Positions 23,724 to 36,510 of a DNA stretch of 64,000 nucleotides are shown piece by piece (position 1 is the first letter of the stretch; every line of letters starts with the position of its first letter). The notes below the pieces were generated by a model that worked only from the letters and a program-made list of their open reading frames with translations, did not search any database and was not told the origin of the DNA. The position numbers and the translations under genes were made by a program. The DNA is from Pseudisothecium myosuroides (lineage: Eukaryota > Streptophyta > Bryopsida > Hypnales > Lembophyllaceae): contig OX637288.1 in NCBI GenBank assembly GCA_951799445.1, positions 49,057,288 through 49,121,287 of the forward strand, given 5' to 3'.

Positions 23724-25113
23724 TACATCACAAAGTTCCTCTGTTACGAAATGTCAACAGTAATCGCACGATTATCGTCAAGCACTGCTTTCATGTTACA
23801 TTCATTCATTTGGAAACATTGTTACAACACGATAATGACATTCATTAATACCATGCAGTTGAGGTATGTCATTCATATTTGAGTTTGAAGTACTAAAGTT
23901 GCACGATAACTATGCATGACGAAATATGTATGACTTCAGTGGTTTAGTGATGGGTGACTAACTTCGTGCAGCATTAGTGCTTTTCTAAGACATATTAAGT
24001 TAGTGCAATAATCACACATCATGTCCATGCATAGTTATTGTACTAACATTGCATTTTTTTATTTTTTACAATTTCAATACTAAGTCAATTGAAAAGCGAC
24101 AGGAATTGTATTCAAAGTAGAAATTCAAAATTCATTTAGGCATAGAAGAATAATTTTTTTCAAAAAACTTTGAACTAAAAAAAGTTAGTAAATTAAGATA
24201 GCTTTCATCTCCAAAAATCCATTTGAGATTTAGAGTCTCCAGTCAAAAGTTATAGACAAAGTTCAGAGACAGGTTGGAAGAGACATTTTTTTGACATTTT
24301 CAAACATCGCCTTTGAATTTTGTCCATAACTTTTGATTGGAGGCTCTAAATCTCAAACGGATTTTTGGAGATGAAAACTAGATTCATTTAACAACTTTTA
24401 TTAGTTCAAATTTATAAAAAAAAAACTTGACTATGAGAAGTCAAGCTCTCATCTTCAAGTTGTCCCATATCTTTTGAGTGTTCATAAAGTGGTTTGTAGT
24501 ATAAAGAGGGCCTCCCCATCCTCAACTCTCACCAATTGCCAATGAAAAGATTCCAGCACTATGTTACCAAGTTTCTTGGTGGGCTACTCATGGAATCAAT
24601 TCAAGCTACAATGAAGTAATTCTTTCACTACGCGATCAAGTTTCTTGGTAGCCTATTGATGGATTTAGTTCAAGCTCAAATTTGATGGCCTATAGTAATG
24701 ATGAATTTAGTTCAAAATGCTAGAAATTTAGTAAAGAATTTTTTTAAATTAGAATGGTGATCAACAATTGAATATTAACAATACTTTTTGGAACATTGAT
24801 ACCAGTTAATAAGCATTATTGCAGTGATGATTCCAATGACATTGTTGGCATGGATTTTTCGTGTCCTTCAATGCATAGAAAATGCACGATAAAGAATGTA
24901 AATTTTCTTGCATAATTTGTGTCTTTTGCGCACTTGTGATTAATGTATAGAAGTTACATAGTTAATATAAATTACAAAGTAGTGCCATTTCTTTGCAGTA
25001 ATCATGTGCATCGTAACGATGCGATAATTTGCAAATTAACGTACGCACCCATGAAACAATATTAACTACATGATAATTGCTAACAATTCGTTGGTCCCGA
25101 ACTTTGAGATGTA
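23724..25113. mobile_element. Larger relative of the 21926 MITE (~1.4 kb), with a nested family X copy
   Basis: Left TACATCACAAAGTTC and right GAACTTTGAGATGTA form inverted ends with one mismatch. Inside the right end, GTACGCACCCATGAAACAAT corresponds to GTACGAACCCATGAAACAAC of the small palindromic element. It contains the family X foldback at 24130-24440. No long reading frame, so it is itself non-autonomous or decayed. Confidence 0.6.
24130..24440. mobile_element. Foldback MITE, family X copy 3
   Basis: Left arm TTCATTTAGGCATAGAAGAA and TCTCCAAAAATCCATTTGAG. Right arm AATCTCAAACGGATTTTTGG followed by AGTTCAAATT and a degenerate end. The centre carries the family signature TAGACAAAGTTCAGAGAC and GACATTTTCAAACATC. 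Confidence 0.72.
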
Positions 25114-25280
25114 GAGCTAAGTGGAAATGGGCATAAATCTATTTTATATAGAGGAAAACAAAGGATTCAATCATTCCATTTTCACAAAAAATATAGCCAA
25201 CTCACTACCTCAAAAGCGCACTAATCCACATGATTGCTATAGACTAGATAATTGCAAAGCAAACCAAGTTAACAAGAATA

Positions 25281-25580
25281 ATACTCCCTCTGTTTCTAGA
25301 AAAAACCCTCCTTTCATCGAATAATACTCCCTCTTTGTTTCAATTAAAAACTTGGATTTGGGGTTCTTCCAACAATCAAACATTGAATGATGATGGAGAG
25401 GGACATGCTCAATGACATCTTCCTCTATTGTCATAAATTCATGATTGCATTGTTGTTTCATTAGTAGTTTGATCATTCTGCGGAGCTAGACAAGTTTAGA
25501 AACATGAAAAATCCATTACTCAATAATTCGCTTCTACTTCTGCTTTTATAAGCGGGACAAGTTCAGAAACAAAGGGAGTA
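25281..25580. mobile_element. Stowaway-like MITE(s)
   Basis: TACTCCCTCTGTTTC occurs at 25281 and again near 25325 (TACTCCCTCTTTGTTTC), with the inverted end GAAACAAAGGGAGTA at about 25566-25580. CTCCCTC-GTTTC ends flanked by TA are typical of Stowaway elements of the Tc1/mariner group. The two left ends suggest a nested or tandem arrangement. Confidence 0.65.
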
Positions 25581-25980
25581 GTTGGTTAGGACCTACCAAG
25601 CTGCAGGTGGCAAGGTTGGTATTGGACTACAATTTTTTTGATGACTTGGTTTGCTTTGCAATTACTAGATATAATCTCAATGCATGAGAGTTGAGCTGTT
25701 TGACTTTAGATACTTAGCTTGTTGGAGATTTAATTCATGAATACATGCATTCTTTGGTGAAAAGTTTGGTGAATTCAACAATCTCATGAACTCACTACAT
25801 GAAGTTAGGTGGATCTACATTCACTTATTTAATACCAATCGGTAGTAGTAGAGATTTCTATCATTGACAGACCAATGAAATTTCTACTTCATACCACCTT
25901 GTTGAAAATTTGCACAAGCAAGCACCAAGCATTATTAGTCATAATCTGCCTTTCCTTTGAACAATCAAAACATGCCGTGA

Positions 25981-28900
25981 CGGCAAAACTCTCCTTCATA
26001 GAGATTATGGCTGCAAAAACTTTTAGCATATACTAACAACTAACTCCCATTCTGCTTGCAACATACCGTACTCTACACGCGGCTGCACTTGTTTACCAAA
26101 TCTACAATCAGTGTACACAGAAGATCCAGATGATGAGCAGAGTGCAAGGGTTTTGCAGCACTTAGCATCCACAATTCGGAAGAAGGTCTTGAACGCCTGC
26201 TGATGAACACTGGAAGGAGCAGATAGTATCAATCTTAGGATGGACGCGTATGTCCGACTGATTGCCGAAGAAATGTGAGAGGAGATCGTTAATTGCATGC
26301 AACACAAGAGGAGAATAACATCCAGGGAGGTGAGTCCAAAGCCTTATCTGAAAATGAAATCACTACTTAATTAGCAGGGAGTTGAAGACTCAGAAACGAA
26401 GCGCCGAAAAATGAGTAGGACTGAAACTCAAGTGAAAGCAGCATAATTCTAACCAGAGGTAATGACTGCAAGAACTCTGCTTGAACACTATGGGACTCAC
26501 TCATCCGTTCACGAAAAAAAAAGGATGCCCACTCTGATGCCACCGTCGTCCTGTAGCCTGTCAAAGAGAAGCGTGTCAAGCTAAGGACGTTGCACTATAC
26601 TGTACACGAACGCTGCGAAGGGCGGATGTGATACACTGAAACCATAAAAGTATGTTCCGGTCTTTGCATATATTCGAGATCCTTGGCCTAGAATAGATTC
26701 TTAATTCAAACTCTTGATCCCATGTAGCCAGCCGTATGTAGCCTCTGTTCCAGCTTTCGCCGCAACGTCAGAGAATAATTTGAAAGGATAGCTAGCCAGT
26801 CTAGGTATTTCTTGAAGTACGTGACACCTGAAGGGGCATATCCCCTTCAGTTTTATTATGCCTTACAATTTATCTCATGGTATGATCCAGTCTCTTCTCT
26901 TGGATCGGAAGTTATTGCATGGTGTTGGTGTCTCCAGTGGGATGTTCTTGCTTACTGGCAGGTGAGACGAGGAGCGTTGTTGAGATTGCCAGACTGCAAA
27001 CTGGAGTCATGATGGAGGGATCTTGTGAAAATTGCTTTTTCATTCTAATTGGATGAATCGAAACTTTGCCGGACCGCCGCCCATACCTCGGCCATTCCCC
27101 GCAGAAGCCTTCATGTTGCAGCAATGCAGGACTGCAATGTTCGAGGCCTCCTACCCAGTAGTCCAGCCACACCAACGTTTCCCACTGATGGCAATGGAAT
27201 TGCAGCCTCCACTGCAGCTCTTTTCTTCGTGAGACTCACTGGCTCACTGGCTCACTCCTCGAAGTCCTCGGTCCTTACTCCTTAAGCTTAGTTAGATTCA
27301 GCTTGAGTCAGTATTTGCGTGTTGTGCTGGAGCCTTCTGTATTGTACTGTACAGGACAGGACAGGACAGACCGACAAGCTCACCTGTACCTCAGTACAAC
27401 GATTAAAAAAAACTAAAAGTGAAGTAAAACATATATCTCATCTCAGATTCAGACCACAATTTGTATTTCTAACAAATCTTCTTGTGAAAGAGTTTTTTCA
27501 ACCAAGGAGCGTATAAATCATTGTTCCAAGGTAGCTCAAATCTTGGAACTTTCGAGGGATGAACGAGAATTGCAATGGCAAACTTCGAAAGGCTTCATCA
27601 GCTTCAAACAAGTATAGATAAAGTGGTGTGGCGTGAATATGCAACACTTTCAGCATTGGTTTGTGTTAAATGATTAATGCTTTCCGCTTGAGGATTGCAA
27701 AGTTAACATACTTCTATACACGATAGGTCTTAAACTTCCCATATTTAGAGGTCGTGGGGTTTAAAGTTGAAAATTATAAATGAAATCTGTGTTTATGAAA
27801 AATATGACGGCTACGATATTGGAAGTCGGCCGACAACCAAAAACTCGGGGACGTTGCCATGCAAACTTATCACTTGCAAAGCCTGATTCAGATGTTTAGA
27901 GGATCTGATTTTCAGGAGCTAAAATATATTTCCAATAATCTTATCTTCATAGATAAATAGAAGTATCATCTGACCCAAATTCCTTCACATTTGTTCATCT
28001 TAAAGAATTAGTTCCTGTTGACATGGGGTGCTCAACAAGTGCCCCCGCCCCAAAATGATAACTGTCAGGACATTGAAAACTCACCGAAACAACGAGACTT
28101 CGATCAAAAACACACATGAAAGAGAAAAATTACTACAACTGGAGAGTATCACGGGTGCCTAACTACTTCAGCCTGCAGCTGAAGTGAAAGATAGCAACAG
28201 AGACATGACAACGTACACTTTTTGTTTGAATGGGAGTGCAATTGCATCAGCTACCAAAAGCTTCGTCATTGCAACTTACCTGATTTCTCAGAGATCAAGT
28301 GTATACCATCATTTGCAAGGCACTCTCCCAAACAAACACTTGCACACAGCGTCCGATCCCAGATCTCAAACTAGCTAATACTAAACAATACATTCCCAAA
28401 ATTTAACAAACAATCCACCGTTTGACAGCAGGAACAATTCAGGAAGGTCAGCAGCACCCTCACATACAAACCTTACATGAAGAACAAAGAATGCATGAGG
28501 GCAGACTGGTTACCATCAATTAAGAGTACATCACAAGTAGGGCTCGGGTTGTTGAGTTGGAAGGCTCCTTGCTGTGAAGGAAACGACGAATACTTCAGCT
28601 GACAGCACCATGCTAGAATCCTTACCCAATACAGATCAAGTGTTCCATAATGTTGAGCATCGTTAGAATATAAGGGGATGAACCTCCCCATCGGCTTTAT
28701 ACTACAATGCGTATAGCACACTTGCCACGCTCATCGCAAGCGCCAAATGACATCTGTAAATTCCAGTGCAAAATTTGAGAAGGTGCTAAAGTTGCGTCCT
28801 CCTGTAAATAATAGTTCCAGACCAGTCTCAGACCCTTTTCTAATCAATTAGACTGTTCCCTTGTGGGATACTAGGTAGGCGCACTCGAGGAGCATGCCTT

Positions 28901-28990
28901 GGCAGACAAACCACCGAACCTAAAACTAGTCCGGCACGGCACGGTCAGAACCAGCAAGATGGAACCAGTGAAGTCATCAAGAAAAAGTGA
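25981..28990. other. Low-repeat region downstream of IF-2; unexplained
   Basis: The composition returns to that of gene islands and I see no MITEs, yet no exon chain with family motifs can be built on either strand. Short frames (minus 26307-26023, minus 27175-26912, plus 27032-27232) show no recognised domain. The part nearest 29030 is likely the IF-2 3' UTR. The rest could be a non-coding transcript, a decayed gene or a lineage-specific gene. Confidence 0.35.
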
Positions 28991-29030
28991 AGTCAAATGA
29001 ATATCCTACAGGCACGAAAGACAAACGGAA

Positions 29031-31367
29031 TCAACATTCAATGCGAGCGGCCCCATTCTGCGATGACACAAACTTAGGCATCCGGCGAAAGTCGGTGATA
29101 CACTGCACCACATCGCCCACCTGAAAATTGACCCACTCTTCCAGGATCATCCCACACTCTACACCTTTGGCTACGGTGTCCACATCCTGTTGCTCTCGCT
29201 TCAGCGACTGCATGAGACCTTCGAACAAGACCTCGCCACTGCGCAAGACCCGGATGCGGGCGGCTCTCTCGAGGCGGCCATCCACCACTCTGCACCCAGC
29301 AATTTTGGTGGCGCCCTTGCCCGTGCGCCCTTTGCCCTTCAACTCAAACACGCTGAGAACCTCAGCCTGGCCAGCCACTTGATCCTCTTTGACGCCAGGG
29401 GCCATCCCCACAATGAGAGCACCCACATCCTCCAACAGATGGTAGATGACGCGTTGAGTAAGAACCTGGACTTTGGCAAGTCGAGCAGACGTCGCAATGG
29501 CGGAGCTCATGGAGCCCACATTGAATCCAACAATCAAGGCTCGACAACTCGCAGCAAGGTCGACGTCCGACTGAGAAATAGGCCCCACGGCGGAGTGCAC
29601 GATATTCACCTCAACCTGAGGGCAACTGAGAAGGGTGAGCGCCTGGCTCACAGCTTCCGCAGTGCCCTGCACATCCGCCTTCAAAATCAATGTCATCTCC
29701 CGTTTCTCAGAAGTCGCACGCTCCTCCGCACCATCCTCCGCACTGGCGGCCTCAGCCGCGGCAACGACTCGTCGCTTCAGATGCCACATCCGCTTCTCCT
29801 CAACTCTCTTCCGCCGAACCTGACTCAGCTTTCTCGCTCTTTCCTCACTCGCGACGATCTGAATGTAATCCCCGGCTTCGGGAAGGCCCCGCAAGCCGTC
29901 GATCTCCACCGGCGTCGATGGTCCTGCCGACGGCACGGGTCGTCCCAGCATATCCTTGAGCAAACGAATTCGTCCCCACTGCGTCCCGATCACAACAATT
30001 GCACCAGTCACAAGGTTTCCCGAACGTACCACAACCGTCGCCAGTGGTCCCCGGCCTCGATCCACTCGCGCTTCCACGACAACAGCGTGTAATTCATCGG
30101 CCGAGGAAGCCCTGAGCTCCATTAGCTCAGCTTGCAGCAACAAGGCCTCTTCCAATTTCTCCAGCCCAGATTTCTCAGTCGCTGAGACTTCCACCACCTG
30201 AACATCGCCACCAATTTCCTCAAGCTCCACGCCCTGCGCGGTGAGCTGCTGTCGAACGCGAGCAGGATTCGCTTCAACCCGATCACATTTGGTTATAGCC
30301 ACAACGACAGGGACGCCCGCATCCTGAGCAAGAGACATAGCCTCGAGAGTCTGCGGCATGACTCCATCATCGGCAGCTACGACTAAGACCACAATATCCG
30401 TCACGGCCGTCCCCCGCGCCCGCATGGCACTGAACGCGGCGTGACCCGGAGTATCGAGAAACGTGAGAGAAGCGCCGGATGGCATGGTCACCACAAAAGC
30501 ACCCAGATGCTGCGTAATGCCTCCAGCCTCCCGAGCGGCAAGCGATGTTTGCCGAAGCGCATCCAGCAACGTGGTTTTCCCATGATCCACATGCCCCATA
30601 ACTGTAACCACAGGTGATCGAGGCAACTCGCCAGTAGCACTATCTTCATGTTTCAGCACTTTCTTCACACAGAAACCAAAGTCCAACGCCACCAACTCGG
30701 CGGCATCCGCAGGCACAACCTGGGAAGAGCCCTGCTCTCCAATTCCCGTCAATACAGCTCTCACCACCTCCACCGACTGTGATAGCCGAGCCGCCAGTTC
30801 GTCCACCGGCATTCCGTCGAAAATGTCCACCACCACATCTTCCTTCTCCTGCAGAACCGGAACAACGGCGGCTTTCGGTTCCACTCCCTTATCATGCGGC
30901 CTCTTCCCCTTGTACCTGTGGCCGGAGAAGGACCCCGACGGTCCCATTTTGGGCTTCGCAGACGCAATGGCGGAGGACCTAAATCCACGCCACCCTGACG
31001 CCTCGCCAACCCTAATGGAGCCAGCGCTCGAAGCCTGGGACCCCGGATAGGGCACGTGATCCCCACCTACAACCATCCCCGGGCGGACTCCAATTTCATC
31101 GCCACAGCGACTGCGAGGGGTCCACGCCAAATTCTTACTCCACAACCCACCCGAAAACCTCCCCCAAACCCTAAAGAAGTCGGAGCCTGCATCGACCACA
31201 CAAGGAATCACATCGTCGTGGGCGCCCCCCACTGCAGCAGGTCTGGCGCCTGAGCCCCCAAGCAGCGACCATGTCCCTGGAGGACGGGCAAGGCGATCCC
31301 AGCGAGCAGGGGGCGCCAGGGCGCGGGCCAGCGCCGCCGTACGTCGCCAGGAGGAGGGCTTGGCCAT
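29031..31367 (-). CDS. Mitochondrial-type translation initiation factor IF-2 (intronless, 778 aa)
   Basis: A single open frame of 2337 bases. The N-terminus is Arg/Ala-rich without acidic residues for 20 positions, like a mitochondrial presequence, and residues to ~160 are poorly conserved. A degenerate IF2-N-like segment lies at about 175-235. The G domain has G1 GHVDHGKT (258-265), switch [10 protein letters not shown] (282-290), G3 DTPGH (305-309), G4 TKCD (359-362, where NKCD is usual) and G5 SAT (395-397). Domain II (~425-515), the [13 protein letters not shown] domain III (~560-670) and domain IV (~675-765) follow. The protein is a GTPase that brings initiator tRNA to the organelle ribosome. 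The length matches mitochondrial rather than the longer plastid plant IF-2 proteins. It is the only intronless gene here. Alternative: dual or plastid targeting. Confidence 0.93.
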   Translation of the reverse strand: MAKPSSWRRTAALARALAPPARWDRLARPPGTWSLLGGSGARPAAVGGAHDDVIPCVVDAGSDFFRVWGRFSGGLWSKNLAWTPRSRCGDEIGVRPGMVVGGDHVPYPGSQASSAGSIRVGEASGWRGFRSSAIASAKPKMGPSGSFSGHRYKGKRPHDKGVEPKAAVVPVLQEKEDVVVDIFDGMPVDELAARLSQSVEVVRAVLTGIGEQGSSQVVPADAAELVALDFGFCVKKVLKHEDSATGELPRSPVVTVMGHVDHGKTTLLDALRQTSLAAREAGGITQHLGAFVVTMPSGASLTFLDTPGHAAFSAMRARGTAVTDIVVLVVAADDGVMPQTLEAMSLAQDAGVPVVVAITKCDRVEANPARVRQQLTAQGVELEEIGGDVQVVEVSATEKSGLEKLEEALLLQAELMELRASSADELHAVVVEARVDRGRGPLATVVVRSGNLVTGAIVVIGTQWGRIRLLKDMLGRPVPSAGPSTPVEIDGLRGLPEAGDYIQIVASEERARKLSQVRRKRVEEKRMWHLKRRVVAAAEAASAEDGAEERATSEKREMTLILKADVQGTAEAVSQALTLLSCPQVEVNIVHSAVGPISQSDVDLAASCRALIVGFNVGSMSSAIATSARLAKVQVLTQRVIYHLLEDVGALIVGMAPGVKEDQVAGQAEVLSVFELKGKGRTGKGATKIAGCRVVDGRLERAARIRVLRSGEVLFEGLMQSLKREQQDVDTVAKGVECGMILEEWVNFQVGDVVQCITDFRRMPKFVSSQNGAARIEC

Positions 31368-31700
31368 AGCTCGCTGGGAGGCATGCCCAGGGCAGCGAAG
31401 GGCTGCGCTGAGCTATAAATAAGCTAGGAAGACGAGCAGCGCAGAGCAGAGCAGAGCAAGAGAAGCGGACGAAGAGCGAGCGAGCGAAAATGCGGCTGCT
31501 TGGCAGGAGTCCGTCCTCGGCAGGCGCAGACGCCCGGACGGACGGACGCTGCATCCGTCGGCAACTGCGTCGTGGCCGAGGAACTCAACTGCAGCCACGC
31601 CTGGCTCCGCAGGCGCAACAACGGCCGTAACTTACCGCACCGCGCCCCACCCCACCCCAGCCGGAGAATTTACTGACGAGGAGGAGGACGTTGACGGCAA
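31368..31700 (-). promoter_or_regulatory. IF-2 leader and probable promoter region
   Basis: This GC-rich stretch lies upstream of the IF-2 ATG. A TATAAATA sequence at about 31415-31422 reads on the plus strand (TATTTATA on the gene strand), 50 bases before the start codon; it could act as a TATA element but its orientation makes this uncertain. Purine-rich repeats (AGCAGAGCAGAGCAGAGCAAG) surround it. Confidence 0.3.
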
Positions 31701-32508
31701 TGCTCAACACAAAATAGTGAAATTAGGTTGCCCCATACTAATTTCTCAACATTTGACACTATATAAATATTTATTGTTATTGTACAAGAATGTATATCAC
31801 TTTTGAATTAAGCTTTGTTGTAATTGGGAATCATAAATCTCCATGTGTACAAATGAAAAAATCGGGAGAAGTATAATAACTTTTGAGATAAGGCAACCTA
31901 ATTGCTTTAAAGTATCTGCAATGCTCTCGGGTTCTAAGGTGGTAACAGAATAATAAAGTGTTAATTACAAAAAAAAACTCCCCAATGCAACCCACATTAG
32001 TCTCTTTTTGTTTCCAAGTACATCATTATCCTTCCCAAACCCGGCAATTTGTTGAAATATCATGCAAGGGCTTGCAACTTGGCTTTAAGGTAGAATTTTT
32101 TTCTTCTCCTTTCTTCACCTTCTTATTATAATGCTCAAAATTTCATTTGAGATTTGGATTGCTGGCTTTGCATTGGATCAATTTGTCCAAAAAAAAACTC
32201 AGCATTGTGCGGACCTAGTGGAATGCCCCACCATTCACCATTACAAGGCTTGTTTGCTAAGCTTGCAGTATAGACGTTTTTCTTAATAATTAGGTTGTCT
32301 TATCCAAAAAATTTACCTCATGACTCATCGCTTGTCCATGTGGAGGTGCATTCTTGAATATCGTAACAAATTTCAAAAGGTGAAAATTTGTATAGCAATT
32401 ACTAATCATTCCATCACCATCATTCAAAACATTGATTAATGGCCACAACATGTCACTATTTATCCATCACCATCATCCATGACATTGACTAGGGCCACTA
32501 GTTCAACC

Positions 32509-32527
32509 TAATATATATATATATATA
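32509..32527. repeat. (AT)n microsatellite
   Basis: About nine uninterrupted TA units. Confidence 0.9.
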
Positions 32528-35500
32528 GCCCAAATCTCATTTATTGAAAAAATTCTATCATACATTGATGCAAGACTTTAATGGGTCATTTGTTAGGCAT
32601 TTGTAATGGGCTTTTTGCATGTCATAGTCCAATTTACATTTGAATCATGATGAGGACCTTATTTTTCCATTTCCAATGCCAATTCTGTTTTTTGAAAAAT
32701 ACTTGTACCCTTGAAACAATGATAAAACAAAAGTGACCCATAAATGACTTTAGAGCTCCCTAGAGAACAAAGGCCGACACATTTTCATCTACAATTTTTG
32801 GAGTTTATAGGGGGGTAATAGGAGAGTGAAGAATGTGTGTTGATTTTTTCATTGAAGTTGATTATTTGAATTTTCTAGAAATATAGATTTAGAAAAAAAA
32901 ATAGTACATTGATACTTCAACATGCAAGCTTATAGAATCTTAATGCCAACAATATGAATTTTTGATTGTCATTATGTTTATTTTCAAAGTGTGGTGTGTT
33001 CAAAATATTGGGAGTGCAGTTTTGGGGGCTATGGACATGTCATTGGGTTAAACTTGAATAAATGGCACATGTCATTGATGTGCATTTATCATTAAAAAAG
33101 ACAATAGTTTTCCATCGAACTCTTTCAGTCAATGTATACATTAGCGAGAGCATTCAAAGGAGCAAAAGTGACTATTGTCACAAAATTTTGCAAATAGGTC
33201 TAAAATAGCACGGGGCCTTTGCTATGGACATGCTTTGCATATTATTACTTAATACCTTTAATACCCCCTAAATAATCTAATTTTTTTTTTTAAATTTTTT
33301 ATCCAAATTCCTATCCTATAATTCCTACGAAAACCTACAATTTACTATAGCTAATTTTGATGTAGCATAAATAATGGGAAGTCACTTGATATGCCTTAAA
33401 ACTTTGCCATAATATAGATCAACTTGTCAAATAATTACAAATTAATTTTCACCCAAATCTAAGATATTGTCCTATTTTGATGGACATTTTTTCAACTTTT
33501 TACTCAGTCACAACCTTGCCCTCTTGGTTGTATTTTGTGCATAAATTTATAGATCCCATATTTATTTCAGACAAGTTTTAATACAAGGTAGTAGATAAGT
33601 TTTGAAGAATATCCTCAAATTCTCGGGGAGGTCACTTCCCTTTATGTTTTGTAACTACGTGCGTTAACCATACATTTGTTTAGGGGCTATTTACCTAATA
33701 ATTATGATTTTAAGGGACCTTTTTAGTAGAAAAAAGCTACTTGGTCTTAATTTTAAGCACCCTATAGGTAATTATAAATGAAAATCTAGCTTAATTCTTG
33801 GCACATTATAGTACTTATAAACTTTAGGAAATTTTTTTGTTTGATAATAAAGGATTTTAGGATGAATGTTTGGCGTGAAAACATGCTACTTACATTACAA
33901 AATTAGGATCAAACTCAAAAGCAACATGAAACAATCAATAATTGATTAACCATTTAATCCATAACTTCCTAAACAACCAGAATGTGGTCACTTTGGTTTT
34001 TGAAGTGTTTTTCCTATTATTAAAAATAATTAGATGAAGTTGCACTTGAAGTGATGCTTTGAAGAATCAAGTTGGCTATCTTTGTGTGCAATTAGATTTA
34101 CATATCAAGCTATTGTGGATTTTTTTTAAAATCCCAAAGTATAGGTGGTTGGGTGCTTGGACAAAAAAGTCAATAGGTTGGGAGGATTTGATCAATGAAA
34201 GAGTAGCATATAAAAGGATAAGTCTAGATTGTAGATAGTGTTTTGATCCTAACTTGAAATACACATTTTTAATACAATTTTCACTCTTTTAATAAATAAA
34301 AAAATTCCACATTATGTCTTTTGGACTTCTCTTTTGATCAATTGTTTCCTATTGTTGGAATTCTCATCACATTCTATCTAATTGACATTTCATATTACAC
34401 TCACTTAAATATTTAATTTGAAGATGTTGGGGTGTCAAGGTCATTATCTTACATTTTATAGGCCCAAAAATTAAAAAATTTGTTATTATAAACTTCCAAC
34501 TTATAAAACACTCCAATCTAAGTTATAACAAGTTGCCAATTTTCTACAATGTTTCACGTTACTTGAAGGCAATTAAATTAGGAACTTTTAATAATATCTA
34601 TGTCAACAATCAAATCTTTTTTTACATTTCATCATATGTATTGTATTAACCCTTTAGTAGTCAAGCAAGCACATTGTGATCACTTGTCACTATACTTTTA
34701 TTTTTGAAAATTGAACCAAAATTCTATTTAACTCAAAAGTCATTCTCACTCATTAACTTCACAATAATTATGTGTGAGTCTATTACTTTTGATATAAATG
34801 GTTGCAACAAAGAGGTGATGATATCAAAAATTGATGAATCTCTTTACTTTTAGTTTTGAATTTTAACCAAATTTCTATTTAATTCTAAAAGCATACATCC
34901 TCAAAAATCTCATTTTTGGATGTGCATAATCCGGTTCAAATACACACTATGATCTTCCAATTCCACCATTAAATGATTTGATAAAATACCTCCACTCCAA
35001 TTGAGAATACAATTGTATAGTTAATTTCTACTTTAATCCATTTTATTTTGTTGGAATCAATCTTGATAGAAAAGTGCCTGAAATCTAAAGCATCTAGCTA
35101 CAATATCCAAAGTGTTAAATGGTTAAAAATCTATTATTTCTCATTCTTCCATTAGAGAGACCAGTGATTATATCCATTCTAAAATTAATTTTTTCTCTTT
35201 TCTAATTTTATTCATACTAATTTATATCTACTTTTTTTTAAATCACAAGATTTTTCAGTACCTTATTTTACATAATGATGTTTCAAGAATTAAATCCAAG
35301 CTAAAGTAGATCCAAATCATTTATAAGTTTTTCCTCCAATGAATAAAATGCACCCTATAGTTTAACTCACGTGGTTTTCTACTTTTCGCAGAGTAACCTC
35401 CCCGAGCTCAAATTTCATAGCCATATTACAAAAAACAATAGGAAGCTTGCAAATATACCCTTCTTAATATAGGCTACCTTAGTTTCCAAATACCTCCACT

Positions 35501-36324
35501 TTGAAGTTTCATATCTTTTTTTCTAGAGTAGATCTAAATCTAAAAAATGGTAACATGATAATTCAACTATTCTAAAACTTAGATCCAAAATTTTGTATCC
35601 ATCCTACACATTATCAAAAAATAAACTCAAAACTTCTCACATCAATGCTTTGTTTAATAACAAATCACCAACAAACATACAACTTAGCATCCAAATGCAT
35701 CCTACACCTCAATCCACCAAGAAAACAAAATACTAGCCCTAACATCAACTACTAATCAATTGATTATCAGTTGATAACTAACAAGAACAATACTATATAC
35801 ATTTGTTAACATATGAAGCTACATATTTCAACTAATAGACAGCCCACATCATGAGAATATGGGCCCATGGTAGTTGCAAGGTTAGGCAGGTGCTTAGGAA
35901 GGAGAATTTTGACCGCTATTCATCACTACAAATCTTTTTTACAATGATCCATTGTACCCAACAAGAGGCGATCCAAAATTGTATCATTTTCAACTACAAT
36001 TTATTGTGTAAGTATGCAAGATGTGTCTATTGCAAAAATTGGGTTGGCCTAGTATTTTTTGGGCATTATGAATACTACCATATTGAATATTGTAGTGAAT
36101 TTGGTATAGAGGGTACTGAATGTGGAGGCACAGAAGTTTTAGATACCAATCCATATAGTGAATTTATGTAAGGTTTGTAGTTTCTAATTTAAAATCTGAA
36201 CTTACGAAATTCTCACTCATAGGCTTTACATACTTCATCATGAAGCTATTTCAATGATCCATGGTACAAGTTTCCTTGTTTTCATGATTCATGCACATTT
36301 ATATTACTCCCTGCCCATTTGCTA

Positions 36325-36510
36325 TAGTAGAACCTCTCTAAGTCGATAGAATTGAGACCGGTCTGACACATTGAGTTAGAGAGGTTATTACATTAGGGAG
36401 GGTCATCATCTTCGTATGTGATTCATATTGTTTAAGCTGGAACCGGCAATCAATACTTCTTGACAATGCTTTATTGACTTAGAGAGAATCGATTTAGAGA
36501 GGTTCTACTG
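36325..36510. mobile_element. Emigrant/pogo-like MITE with TA duplication
   Basis: The 186-base element has left end TAGTAGAACCTCTCTAAGTC and right end whose complement is CAGTAGAACCTCTCTAAATC. A TA flanks each side. The CAGTARAACCTCTMTAAATY terminus is that of the Emigrant family of pogo-like (Tc1/mariner) MITEs known from Arabidopsis and other plants. Non-coding. Confidence 0.87.

Larger units (their letters stand above)
15721..25980. other. AT-rich, MITE-packed intergenic block
   Basis: No protein-coding gene is supported in this ten-kilobase block. It is built largely of short inverted-repeat elements, listed separately: foldbacks at 16550, 19671 and 24130; a TTAA element at 17297 with a nested insertion; another GC-headed MITE at 18829; a tRNA-headed SINE candidate near 19390; a CACTA MITE at 21242; a palindromic MITE at 21926; a TTAA copy at 22466; a larger relative at 23724; and a Stowaway-like element at 25281. 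Long A and T runs separate them. Confidence 0.6.

Noticed and set aside
29190..30092. 300-codon plus-strand frame antisense to IF-2
   Set aside because: It is the complement of a GC-rich, highly conserved GTPase coding region; no family motif and no start context. A codon-bias shadow.
35851..36171. 106-codon Cys-containing plus-strand frame
   Set aside because: Surrounded by AT-rich spacer, no spaced Cys pattern of a known zinc finger, no neighbouring exon.
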